A DNA stretch of 26,506 nt, from positions 1 through 26,506 of the forward strand of contig JAUYOU010000091.1 of assembly GCA_030697855.1 (NCBI GenBank), in the 5' to 3' direction. The stretch comes from a bacterium. GTDB lineage: Bacteria > Patescibacteriota > Minisyncoccia > JACQLN01. Position numbers and translations under genes: made by a program. A model generated the notes under the pieces. The model was not told the origin of the DNA, made no database searches, and saw only the letters and a program-made list of their open reading frames with translations. Shown piece after piece: positions 1 through 6,521 of this stretch; position 1 is the first letter of the stretch; each line of letters opens with the position of its first letter.

Positions 1-1278
1 GAAGTTGAATTTATTCACATCAACCACAGTATTCCCGACGATATGGCTTTGCTTATTAAAACTCCTGTGGGCGACATAATGTGTACTTCGGATTTTAAAT
101 TCGACCACAGCCCTGTTATCGATAAACCTGCCGAAATCGACCGCTTAAAACAAATTGGTGACGACGGCTTATTACTTGTTATGAGCGACAGTACTGGTGC
201 CGAAGAACCAGGTCACTCCATTTCTGAATCCGACATTCAAGCCAACCTAGAGAAACTTATTCAAGATGCTCCAGGGCGAGTCATTGTTGGTATGTTTGCT
301 TCAGCTATTAACCGTGTTCAACAAATTATTTCTATTTCCGAAAAATATAACCGTAAAGTTGTGGTAGAAGGCTTTAGTATGAAAGCTGCGGTAGAAGTTT
401 CTAAAGTTTTAGGTTACATCAAAACCAAAAAAGGTACTATAATTTCGGCTTCAGAAAGCAATAAATACCCAGATAGCAAAATAACTATTTTAGGTACTGG
501 CGGCCAAGGCGAAGAAAACGCTGTGCTTATGCGCTTAGCCACTCACCGCCACAAACAATTAGAACTTAAAAAAGGAGACACTATTATATTCTCTTCTTCT
601 ATTATTCCTGGCAACGAAAGAACCATTCAGCAATTAAAAGATAATTTACTTAGACATGGCGTAAAAGTTTATAACTACCGAATGTTAGACATTCACGCCG
701 GCGGACACGGCCAACAGGACGACTTAATGTATATGTTAGAACTTGTGCGACCAAAATTCTTAATGCCTGTTCACGGCCAACTTTCGATGTTGTTTGCTAT
801 GAAAGATCTTGGGCTACGTTTTGGCATGAAAGAAGAAAACATAGTTGTAGTAGAAAACGGCAACGTAGTTAGAGTAACTGCCGAACAAATTTCTGTAGAT
901 AAAAAACCGGTTCCCGCCGAAATGGTTATGGTAGACGGCTTAGGTGTTGGCGATGTAGGTTCGGTAGTGCTTCGCGACAGGCAAATGCTGGCCGAAGACG
1001 GAATGTTTATGGTTGTTGCTGTTGTAGATTCTAAAAGTGGCAGAGTGCGTGGTAGCCCAGATATTATTTCTCGTGGATTTATTTATTTACGCGATAACAA
1101 GCAAATGTTGTTAGACGCTAGAATGATTATTAGAAAAGTTATAGAAGGCGCTACTGCCGGCGAACATCCATTTAATGACGCATTGGTTAAAGACGAAATT
1201 AGAGAACGCTTGGGCCAGTTCTTGTTTCAGAAGACCCATCGCAGGCCGATGATATTACCGGTGTTGATTCAGGTGTAG
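1..1278 (+). CDS. rnj: Ribonuclease J, C-terminal part (5' end outside window)
   Basis: This is a metallo-beta-lactamase/beta-CASP ribonuclease of the RNase J family, an endo- and 5'-exonuclease for mRNA turnover and rRNA maturation. The frame is open from base 1, and the residues before the first in-window ATG (43) read VEFIHINHSIPDD, a conserved stretch of the catalytic domain, so the true start lies upstream. Next come TSDFKFDHSPV (the metal-ligand Asp region), the beta-CASP domain (SDSTGAEEPGHS; GMFASAINRVQQI), the HAGGHGQQDDL and MPVHGQ segments that close the active site, and the C-terminal domain ending in the family-typical RRPMILPVLIQV. About 425 residues are visible. An SD-led small gene follows 42 bases downstream. 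The family assignment is firm; only the N-terminus is missing. Confidence 0.95.
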   Translation, partial: EVEFIHINHSIPDDMALLIKTPVGDIMCTSDFKFDHSPVIDKPAEIDRLKQIGDDGLLLVMSDSTGAEEPGHSISESDIQANLEKLIQDAPGRVIVGMFASAINRVQQIISISEKYNRKVVVEGFSMKAAVEVSKVLGYIKTKKGTIISASESNKYPDSKITILGTGGQGEENAVLMRLATHRHKQLELKKGDTIIFSSSIIPGNERTIQQLKDNLLRHGVKVYNYRMLDIHAGGHGQQDDLMYMLELVRPKFLMPVHGQLSMLFAMKDLGLRFGMKEENIVVVENGNVVRVTAEQISVDKKPVPAEMVMVDGLGVGDVGSVVLRDRQMLAEDGMFMVVAVVDSKSGRVRGSPDIISRGFIYLRDNKQMLLDARMIIRKVIEGATAGEHPFNDALVKDEIRERLGQFLFQKTHRRPMILPVLIQV

Positions 1279-1320
1279 TTTTCTTATATACTTCCCAAAA
1301 CTCTTAAAAGGAGAGCATCT

Positions 1321-1623
1321 ATGCTTCTAAAAGCATGGGGAGTACCTTATAATCCAGCGTTCGAGAGAACACCAGATCAAAAATGTCCCGAATGTGACTG
1401 GAGTTTTATTGTAAGCAAAACCATAGAAGAATCGAGAAAGAAAAAAGAGTCAGTAATTGGCTTTTCCATGGAATTACCATTTCCGAGTGTACAAGATTCT
1501 GTTGTGGGAATAATAATTTTGGAGTGTCCTCAATGTTTCACTATATTTTGGCTTCATATAACTCAAGGCTATGCCAAAGCTCTGGCAAATATTTGTGATA
1601 AGTGGCCAAAAGAAAACACTTAG
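1321..1623 (+). CDS. Small zinc-ribbon orphan protein (100 aa)
   Basis: I do not recognise this gene. It encodes 100 residues with two CxxC knuckles, C22-P-E-C25 and C69-P-Q-C72, separated by a Lys/Glu-rich then hydrophobic stretch, which suggests a four-cysteine zinc ribbon. The start is set by a strong SD (AAAAGGAG about 7 bases before ATG), and a perfect-palindrome terminator follows directly. It lies 42 bases after RNase J with no obvious promoter, so it may be read from that transcript. A nucleic-acid-binding or protein-binding role would be usual for such knuckles but is not shown. It belongs to the set of SD-led, terminator-capped orphan genes in this window. Confidence 0.75.
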   Translation: MLLKAWGVPYNPAFERTPDQKCPECDWSFIVSKTIEESRKKKESVIGFSMELPFPSVQDSVVGIIILECPQCFTIFWLHITQGYAKALANICDKWPKENT

Positions 1624-1659
1624 CACGAGAACTGCGATCGCAGTTCTCGTGCTATTTTT
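1622..1659. terminator. Bidirectional terminator, perfect palindrome
   Basis: Arms AGCACGAGAACTGC and GCAGTTCTCGTGCT pair perfectly around GATC (1622-1653) and are followed by ATTTTTTAT. The element sits between the stop of the zinc-ribbon gene (+) and the stop of the converging phosphomannomutase gene (-), so it probably ends both transcripts. Confidence 0.85.
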
Positions 1660-3017
1660 TATGATTTTAAAATAGATTCTATATCTTCTTTCAACTTATT
1701 AACCTCTTCCCTATTCTTGCCTTCCAAATTTAACCGCCAGACGCTTTCCGTGTTAGAACGGCGCAGGTTAAAACGCCATAGCGAATTTTCTACACTTAAA
1801 CCATCAACCTCGCTTATGTTTTCGTTTTTATATTTTTCTTTTATAGAGCCAATAATTTTATCTATTCTGCCTTCAAAAGGAATATTAATCTCTGGAACAA
1901 TTATATAATTTTTATAAGGTTCTAAAAGTTTAGATAGTGGTTTTTTCTTTTTGGCTAAAACAAAAACCATTGCCAGTATCGCCGCGATAGCGTTATCGCC
2001 ATAATATAAATCTTTAAAAAAATAATGCCCAGATTTTTCCGCACCCATTTCGGCCTTAATCTTTTTCATAGTGGCCTGCATTTTGGTGCGGCCCACTGGT
2101 ACCACACCTAATTGCATTCCCTTTTTCTTGGCAGTTTCATCTACCACACGCGCTATAGCAATATTTTTTACAATCGCCTTAGCTTTTTTATAAGGTAAAT
2201 AATTTTCTATAAACAAAGAAAAAACATAACTAGGGTCTATAACTTCGCCTAGTTCGTCTAAAAATAAAACCCTATCGCCATCGGCATCTATAATTGCACC
2301 AAAACCAAACCTTCCTTGTTTAAGTAATATTTTTATTCCCTTCTGGCTTTCTGGTAAAAGTGGGTTTGGGCTATGTGCGGGAAATTTTCCGTTTGGTACT
2401 TCGTTTAAAGTGGCAAAGTCTATTTTTGACTTTTCCAATGCCAAAACAAATTCTGGCCCCGCCGAACCATTGGAAAGGTCTAGAGCTATTTTTATTTTGC
2501 TTGCCCTGCGTAGCCTTGGCGAAGCAGGGATTGGTATTTTATTAATTATAAAATCAACATATTCGCCTATTGGCGAATGTTTTTTAGAATCAATTTTATG
2601 CTCTATTCTAGCTTCGTTTGTGCGTATACCTTTAAACTTTGTTTCCAATTTACCCAAGCCATTAACCTTATCTACTATTCCATTTTTAGCCGAGAAAAGT
2701 TTAAGCCCATTTTCATCTTTAGAGTTATGTGAAGCTGTTATCATTAAAGTATCCACTTTATATTTTTGTGAATACCACAAACAAAAAGGTGTGCTCACGC
2801 AACTTAAATCTATAATTTTTACTTTTTTGTTTTGTAACGCTGAAGCTAAATATAAAAACAATGTATCCGATGATAATCGCGAATCCCGCCCTATGGCAAT
2901 TTTTTTAGGTTTAAAAGCTTCGTAATATGCTTTGCCTAAGTTATAAAAAATAGTTTCGTTAACTTCTGCTGGGTAGTGACCCCGAATATCGTATTCGTGA
3001 AATATGCTAGAAGACAT
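1659..3017 (-). CDS. Phosphomannomutase/phosphoglucomutase (alpha-D-phosphohexomutase)
   Basis: This enzyme moves phosphate between C6 and C1 of mannose or glucose and supplies sugar nucleotides for surface polysaccharides. The 452 residues show the four-domain layout: N-terminal YDIRGHYP; catalytic phosphoserine loop TASHN (94-98, Ser96); metal loop DADGDR (244-249); sugar-binding EKSGH (327-331); and a C-terminal phosphate-binding domain. Between domains 1 and 2, residues 162-173 (IPASPRLRRASK) are encoded by an imperfect palindrome at 2501-2526, probably an inserted repeat that kept the frame. There is no SD. A TATAAT box ends four bases before the ATG, so the message may be leaderless. 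Substrate preference (mannose versus glucose) cannot be told from sequence. Confidence 0.92.
   Translation of the reverse strand: MSSSIFHEYDIRGHYPAEVNETIFYNLGKAYYEAFKPKKIAIGRDSRLSSDTLFLYLASALQNKKVKIIDLSCVSTPFCLWYSQKYKVDTLMITASHNSKDENGLKLFSAKNGIVDKVNGLGKLETKFKGIRTNEARIEHKIDSKKHSPIGEYVDFIINKIPIPASPRLRRASKIKIALDLSNGSAGPEFVLALEKSKIDFATLNEVPNGKFPAHSPNPLLPESQKGIKILLKQGRFGFGAIIDADGDRVLFLDELGEVIDPSYVFSLFIENYLPYKKAKAIVKNIAIARVVDETAKKKGMQLGVVPVGRTKMQATMKKIKAEMGAEKSGHYFFKDLYYGDNAIAAILAMVFVLAKKKKPLSKLLEPYKNYIIVPEINIPFEGRIDKIIGSIKEKYKNENISEVDGLSVENSLWRFNLRRSNTESVWRLNLEGKNREEVNKLKEDIESILKS
2501..2526. repeat. Imperfect palindrome inserted in the phosphohexomutase gene
   Basis: Arms CCCTGCGTAGCC and GGCGAAGCAGGG flank TT; 10 of 12 positions pair. 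It encodes the odd stretch IPASPRLRRAS between two conserved domains. A similar but degraded sequence occurs at 4300-4321, and the insert in dnaK (12504-12541) shares the core CGCCAAGG. Confidence 0.6.
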
Positions 3018-3021
3018 AATT

Positions 3022-3050
3022 ATTATATGATAACATAAGACTCATTGATA
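3022..3050 (-). promoter_or_regulatory. Promoter of the phosphohexomutase gene
   Basis: On the minus strand TTATCA, an 18-base spacer and a perfect TATAAT lead to the ATG at 3017. Only four bases separate the -10 box from the start codon, so the predicted transcript begins at or next to the ATG, which would give a leaderless mRNA. Confidence 0.5.
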
Positions 3051-3060
3051 AATCGGTCAT

Positions 3061-3172
3061 GACCCCGCACAAAGCCCAACTGAATCTTTGCTTTTGCATG
3101 AATATCTGCGAAGACGCCTAACGGCTACGTGTATACACAAAAAATTATTTTGCACGGCTTTAAGCGGGGTTC
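3061..3172. repeat. Long-range inverted repeat upstream of ychF
   Basis: GACCCCGCACAAAGCC (3061-3076) pairs imperfectly with GGCTTTAAGCGGGGTTC (3156-3172). The right arm exactly fills the 17-base spacer of the predicted ychF promoter. The 80 bases between show no gene; a further small hairpin (GTAGC/GCTAC) follows at about 3181-3195. Confidence 0.45.
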
Positions 3173-3178
3173 TATATT
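3150..3178 (+). promoter_or_regulatory. Promoter of ychF
   Basis: TTGCAC, 17-base spacer, TATATT. This places the transcript start near 3185 and gives a leader of about 26 bases before the ATG at 3211. The spacer is the right arm of the inverted repeat at 3061-3172. Confidence 0.5.
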
Positions 3179-3210
3179 TTGTAGCTATTCGCTACGCTCA
3201 CAGACAAAAT

Positions 3211-4284
3211 ATGAAAATTGGTATAGTAGGACTCCCCAACGTAGGTAAATCTACCCTGTTTAAAACCATAACAGAAAAGGATGTTGTTATTGCTAACTAC
3301 CCTTTTGCCACCATCGACCCTAACATTGGTGTGGTTGCGGTACCAGACGAACGCTTACAAAAACTAAGCGAATTTTCTAGTTCTAAAAAAACAATTCCCG
3401 CCATAATAGAATTTGCCGATATTGCTGGCTTGGTAAAAGGCGCTTCGCAAGGCTTGGGTTTAGGCAACGAATTTTTAAATAATATACGCGATGTAGATGC
3501 AATTTTACACTTAGTTAGAGTTTTTAAAAACGACAATATTATTCACGTAGAAAAAAATACAGATCCCGTACGAGATTTCGAAATTATAAACCTAGAATTA
3601 ATTTTAAAAGATTTAGATATAGTTTCTAAAGTTTTGACCCGAGCGGAATCGGAAGCTAAAACTGGCGATAAAATTAAAGTTAAACGTAAAGAATCTTTCC
3701 AAAAAATGAAAGCTTTGTTAGAAGAAAATAAATTGCTTTATGGGCATATTGATTCTGACGAACTTAAAATTGCGTACGAAGTTGGGCTTTTAACATATAA
3801 GCCGATGTTGGTTGTTTTTAACATTTCCGAAGAAGAACTTTCTGTAAATTGGGAACCAGACGTAAAGCTTAAAAACTTACTAGGCAATATTCCTTATTTA
3901 GGCATAGCTATTGGTGTAGAAGAAATGGCTTCTGGTGCTGATGCCGCCGATAAAAAAGAAATACTAGAAATGGCAGGTATTAAAGAAACAGGCTTAGTAA
4001 AACTTATACGCAAAAGCTACGAAACATTGGGTTTAATGACCTATTTTACCACCGGCGAAGACGAAACCCGTGCATGGACAATACCTGTTGATTCCAAAGC
4101 TCCTCGCGCTGGCAGAGCCATACATTCCGACTTTGAAGAACGTTTTATACGTGCCGAAGTAATACACTGGGATAAGCTATTAGAGGCTGGTTCTTGGGCC
4201 AAAGCACGTGATCTAGGCTGGCTTAAGATTGAAGGCAAGGAATATGTTGTTAAAGATGGAGACGTTATTGAATTCAGAGTATAA
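3211..4284 (+). CDS. ychF: YchF/Obg-family redox-regulated ATPase
   Basis: YchF is a universally conserved TRAFAC-class P-loop protein that binds ATP rather than GTP and associates with ribosomes and stress responses. The 357 residues start at MKIGIVGLPNVGKST, with the G1 P-loop at the N-terminus, then ADIAGLVKGAS (G3), NISEEE in place of the GTPase specificity motif NKxD (typical of YchF), and a C-terminal TGS domain (TTGEDETRAWTIP to KDGDVIEFRV). An in-frame ATG at 3088 would add 41 residues with no family match and lies upstream of the predicted promoter, so I reject it. There is no SD. The last four codons (EFRV-stop) are echoed 56 bases downstream. Confidence 0.95.
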   Translation: MKIGIVGLPNVGKSTLFKTITEKDVVIANYPFATIDPNIGVVAVPDERLQKLSEFSSSKKTIPAIIEFADIAGLVKGASQGLGLGNEFLNNIRDVDAILHLVRVFKNDNIIHVEKNTDPVRDFEIINLELILKDLDIVSKVLTRAESEAKTGDKIKVKRKESFQKMKALLEENKLLYGHIDSDELKIAYEVGLLTYKPMLVVFNISEEELSVNWEPDVKLKNLLGNIPYLGIAIGVEEMASGADAADKKEILEMAGIKETGLVKLIRKSYETLGLMTYFTTGEDETRAWTIPVDSKAPRAGRAIHSDFEERFIRAEVIHWDKLLEAGSWAKARDLGWLKIEGKEYVVKDGDVIEFRV

Positions 4285-4341
4285 AGATGGTGATACTTGC
4301 TCTGCGTAACCTTGAATAGGGTGTTGAATTCAGGGTTTAAA
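4267..4341 (+). repeat. Duplication of the ychF 3' end around a degraded repeat
   Basis: The end of ychF (GAATTCAGAGTATAA, encoding EFRV-stop) recurs at 4326-4340 as GAATTCAGGGTTTAA, which encodes the same residues and stop. Between the copies, 4300-4321 resembles the palindrome found inside the phosphohexomutase gene. It looks like an old insertion that displaced the gene end while leaving the coding sense intact. Confidence 0.45.
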
Positions 4342-4352
4342 AGGTGTAAAAT
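4324..4352 (+). promoter_or_regulatory. Promoter of the 98-aa orphan gene
   Basis: TTGAAT, 17-base spacer, TAAAAT. The predicted start near 4359 leaves a leader of about 23 bases. The -35 box lies in the duplicated ychF tail. Confidence 0.5.
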
Positions 4353-4381
4353 CAAAATATTATAAATTAACTATAAAAAAA

Positions 4382-4678
4382 ATGTCCGAAGGAGAACCTC
4401 ACAATCAAGAAGTTGAAAAACCATTAGAAGAATTGACCGATGAAAAACTTATAGAAATAATGGAAAATGAGAATATGAAAGAATTTGAGAGAATACGGAG
4501 AACCTTAGACCAAATAGAACTTATTGGAGACTCTGCATCAACTGCCAGAAGCGCTCTTGACCATTTTATACAAGAAGCCAATCATAGATCAAGTGGATAC
4601 GATTGGCCAATCGGTGAACTAGACAACATTAAAGAAATTGTAAAAAAACTTTGCCCTGATGGTAAAATTATGTTTTAG
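4382..4678 (+). CDS. Small acidic hypothetical protein (98 aa)
   Basis: I do not recognise it. The protein is charged and probably mostly helical (EKPLEELTDEKLIEIMENENMKEFERIRRTLDQIELIGD), with no cysteines and no membrane segment. It has its own promoter (TTGAAT-N17-TAAAAT) and terminator (4707-4740), which supports it as a real single-gene unit. Unlike the other orphan genes here it has no SD; the ATG follows an A-run. The central LDQIELIGDSASTARSALDHFIQEA reads like a helical hairpin. Function is unknown. Confidence 0.6.
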   Translation: MSEGEPHNQEVEKPLEELTDEKLIEIMENENMKEFERIRRTLDQIELIGDSASTARSALDHFIQEANHRSSGYDWPIGELDNIKEIVKKLCPDGKIMF

Positions 4679-4706
4679 TCGCCAATCGATATATGGTTAC
4701 AAAACT

Positions 4707-4740
4707 AACCCGTTCAAGGTCAAACCTTGCGGGTTTTTTA
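4707..4740 (+). terminator. Rho-independent terminator
   Basis: AACCCG pairs with CGGGTT, and inside it AAGGT pairs with ACCTT, followed by a T-run (4734-4739). It ends the 98-aa orphan gene. Confidence 0.8.
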
Positions 4741-4754
4741 TTTCTCCACTCTAT

Positions 4755-4779
4755 TCTATTGAAGTTCCACTTCAATAGA
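4755..4779. repeat. REP-like hairpin, left copy
   Basis: Arms TCTATTGAAG and CTTCAATAGA pair perfectly around loop TTCCA, ending 14 bases before the transposase start. It is one of three copies at this locus (with 5370-5396 and 5480-5506). Confidence 0.8.
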
Positions 4780-4793
4780 GATATGCTTGAAAT

Positions 4794-5468
4794 ATGAAAC
4801 AACCACAGTTTGCCAATGGAGAAATATATCACATCTATAATCGCGGTGTAGAAAAAAGAGTTACATTTTTAAACCAGAAAGACTATATGCGCTTTGCTGA
4901 TAATCTTTTTGTATTTAATGACGCAATTCCTGTACTAAACTTAGGATATGATTTAGAAAATAATGATATTGACTATGGGAAAACTAGAAAATTATTGGTT
5001 GAAATACTGGCATTCTGTCTTATGCCCAATCATTTCCACTTACTCTTAAGACAAAAAGTTGATGAAGGTATCACAAAATTTATGAGAAAACTCGGAACTG
5101 GTTATACCAATTACTTTAATAAAAAATATTCTCGTGTTGGTCCATTGTTTCAAGGAATATTTAAATCAGTTCTAATAAAGAGACAAGCTCAACTTACATA
5201 TCTACCCCACTATATCCATTTAAATTGTTTGGATATAACCATGCCAGAATGGAGAAGTAAAAACTTACGAGATAAGGAAAAGGCCCTTAATTTTTTAGAC
5301 TCATATCGTTGGAGTAGCTATTTGGATTATACCGGCAAAAGCAATTTCCCACATATATTAAGTAAAGCCCTCTATCGAAGTTCCACTTCGATAGAGTATA
5401 AAATAGAAATAGGAAAATGGCTAGATGACCTAAACATAGGGATTTTAGCTGAGACTACGCTAGAATAG
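4794..5468 (+). CDS. REP-associated tyrosine transposase (RAYT, Y1_Tnp family)
   Basis: This is a HUH single-strand nuclease of the IS200/IS605-related RAYT group, which cuts and joins DNA at REP hairpins. The 224 residues show the family start (FANGEIYHIYNRGVEKR), the HUH-type motif MPNHFHLLL (His80-Phe-His82) and the tyrosine helix GTGYTNYFNKKY (Tyr104 the likely nucleophile), then GPLFQGIFKSVLI, and SYRWSSYLDY near the C-terminus. Matching hairpins lie just before the gene, just after it, and inside it at codons 193-201. No SD is visible; the left hairpin occupies the space before the start. The protein appears intact. Such genes are usually single-copy domesticated elements rather than active insertion sequences. 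Confidence 0.92.
   Translation: MKQPQFANGEIYHIYNRGVEKRVTFLNQKDYMRFADNLFVFNDAIPVLNLGYDLENNDIDYGKTRKLLVEILAFCLMPNHFHLLLRQKVDEGITKFMRKLGTGYTNYFNKKYSRVGPLFQGIFKSVLIKRQAQLTYLPHYIHLNCLDITMPEWRSKNLRDKEKALNFLDSYRWSSYLDYTGKSNFPHILSKALYRSSTSIEYKIEIGKWLDDLNIGILAETTLE
5370..5396. repeat. REP-like hairpin inside the transposase gene
   Basis: Arms CTCTATCGAAG and CTTCGATAGAG pair perfectly (11 bp) around the same TTCCA loop. Compared with the flanking copies, one A-T pair has become G-C on both arms, a compensatory change. It encodes LYRSSTSIE in frame. Confidence 0.8.
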
Positions 5469-5479
5469 CACTTTTTAAG

Positions 5480-5506
5480 TTCTATTGAAGTTCCACTTCA
5501 ATAGAA
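5480..5506. repeat. REP-like hairpin, right copy
   Basis: Arms TTCTATTGAAG and CTTCAATAGAA pair perfectly (11 bp) around TTCCA, 11 bases after the transposase stop. The core is identical to the left copy and in the same orientation. Confidence 0.8.
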
Positions 5507-5514
5507 AAATGGAT

Positions 5515-5543
5515 TTGACCTTATTGGCGGGATTTGTTAGGAT
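5515..5543 (+). promoter_or_regulatory. Promoter of rpmA
   Basis: TTGACC, 17-base spacer, TAGGAT with an upstream TG (extended -10). The predicted leader to rpmA is about 85 bases and contains the GC-rich hairpin at 5565-5600. Confidence 0.55.
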
Positions 5544-5564
5544 ATGGGAACAATTTTAGTGAAG

Positions 5565-5600
5565 ATATGGCTGTCCCGCCCTAGGGCGGGACGCTCATAT
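5565..5600 (+). promoter_or_regulatory. GC-rich hairpin in the rpmA leader
   Basis: The perfect palindrome GTCCCGCCCTAGGGCGGGAC (5573-5592) lies inside an outer stem ATATG/CATAT, followed by TTTTTAG. It could be an attenuator or protein-binding leader structure for rpmA, or a terminator for the transposase transcript if the promoter at 5515 is not used. Confidence 0.5.
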
Positions 5601-5633
5601 TTTTAGCTAAATTTATTCTAAATTTAGAAAAAT

Positions 5634-5906
5634 ATGGCGCATACAAAGGCAACTGGGTCTACTACATTAGGACGAGACTCAATATCAAAAAGATTAGGTA
5701 TAAAACTACACGACGGCCAAATAGCCAAAGCCGGTAATCTTATAGTTAAGCAAAGAGGCAGTAAGGTTTGGCCTGGTAAGAATGTTAAGAAAGGTGGCGA
5801 CGATACTCTCTATGCTGGTAAAGATGGTGTTATAAAATTTAGCACAAAATTAAAAATAGATTTTACCGGACACAAAAAGCTAGTAAAGGTGGTAAGCGTA
5901 ATATAA
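5634..5906 (+). CDS. rpmA: 50S ribosomal protein bL27
   Basis: bL27 reaches the peptidyl-transferase centre with its N-terminal tail. The 90 residues start MAHTKATGSTTLGRDSISKR and continue with AGNLIVKQRGSKVWPGKNV and DDTLYAGKDGVIKF, a full-length match to the family with no cleavable N-terminal extension of the Firmicutes type. There is no SD; the ATG follows an AT-rich leader. bL21, often its operon partner, is encoded separately at 22013-22333 on the other strand. A bidirectional terminator follows. Confidence 0.96.
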   Translation: MAHTKATGSTTLGRDSISKRLGIKLHDGQIAKAGNLIVKQRGSKVWPGKNVKKGGDDTLYAGKDGVIKFSTKLKIDFTGHKKLVKVVSVI

Positions 5907-5911
5907 AGATT

Positions 5912-5944
5912 AAGGTCCGACCTTCCTAGAAGGTCGGACCTTTT
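5912..5944. terminator. Bidirectional terminator between rpmA and rplI
   Basis: AAGGTCCGACCTTC pairs with GAAGGTCGGACCTT around CTA (14-bp stem), with T-rich sequence on both strands. It serves the converging rpmA (+) and rplI (-). Confidence 0.85.
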
Positions 5945-5969
5945 AAATTATCTCTTGATTCTTAAACCA

Positions 5970-6419
5970 CTATTCCCCATCCGAAACAACTATTACTTTA
6001 ACCTCGGCTTCCAAGCCGTGAGGTAAAGAAACAATAACCATATTGTCCCCTAATTTCTTTATTGGATTTTTAATTTTGATTTGGCTTTTAGCTATTTTAA
6101 AACCAATACCGCTTAAAGTTTCCGCAATTTTTTGAGCCGATAAACTAGCATATCCAATACCCTCTTTAGAAACTTTCATTGGAATTTCAACCTCTAAACC
6201 TTCCAATTTTTGAGCCATGGTTTCCATTTCCAACAATTCCTTCTCGGCCTGTTTCTTTTTAGCTTCACTTTGAACATCCAAATCCATAGCCACAGCCGAA
6301 GTTAAAACCATAGCCAAACCACGCGGAAACAAAAAGTTTTTGGCATAGCCGGGTGAAACGGTCTTTACATCGGATTTTTTACCTAGTTTTGGTACGTCTT
6401 TTAATAAAACTACCTTCAT
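5970..6419 (-). CDS. rplI: 50S ribosomal protein bL9
   Basis: bL9 binds 23S rRNA near the L1 stalk and helps maintain reading frame. The 149 residues give the usual two-domain form: N-terminal rRNA-binding domain MKVVLLKDVPKLGKKSDV with VSPGYAKNFLFPRGLA, a long linking helix (KKKQAEKELLEMETMAQKLE), and the C-terminal domain. Full length, no strong SD. Its 5' side holds an inverted repeat of the kind seen between several other genes here. The presence of bL9 is a useful lineage marker because some CPR groups lack it. Confidence 0.95.
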   Translation of the reverse strand: MKVVLLKDVPKLGKKSDVKTVSPGYAKNFLFPRGLAMVLTSAVAMDLDVQSEAKKKQAEKELLEMETMAQKLEGLEVEIPMKVSKEGIGYASLSAQKIAETLSGIGFKIAKSQIKIKNPIKKLGDNMVIVSLPHGLEAEVKVIVVSDGE

Positions 6420-6429
6420 GAGTTTTCTC

Positions 6430-6505
6430 TAATATAGCTAATAAGCGCTAATATGGCGAATAAATCTATTGGTATATTAGCTTAGTATTAGTATATTGGC
6501 GAGAG
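6430..6505. repeat. Low-complexity inverted repeat between rplI and the protease
   Basis: CTAATATAGCTAAT pairs with ATTAGCTTAGTATTAG (two-base bulge), and TAATATGGCG and ATATTGGCG echo each other. No gene is visible. It resembles the spacers at 16245-16325, 17712-17784 and 19185-19258. Confidence 0.45.
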
Positions 6506-6521
6506 TTATTAGTGAGCCTAT

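Noticed and set aside
3088..3210. 41-residue N-terminal extension of YchF
   Set aside because: It has no similarity to the family, covers a palindromic region and lies upstream of or across the predicted promoter; YchF normally begins at MKIGIVGLPNVGKS.
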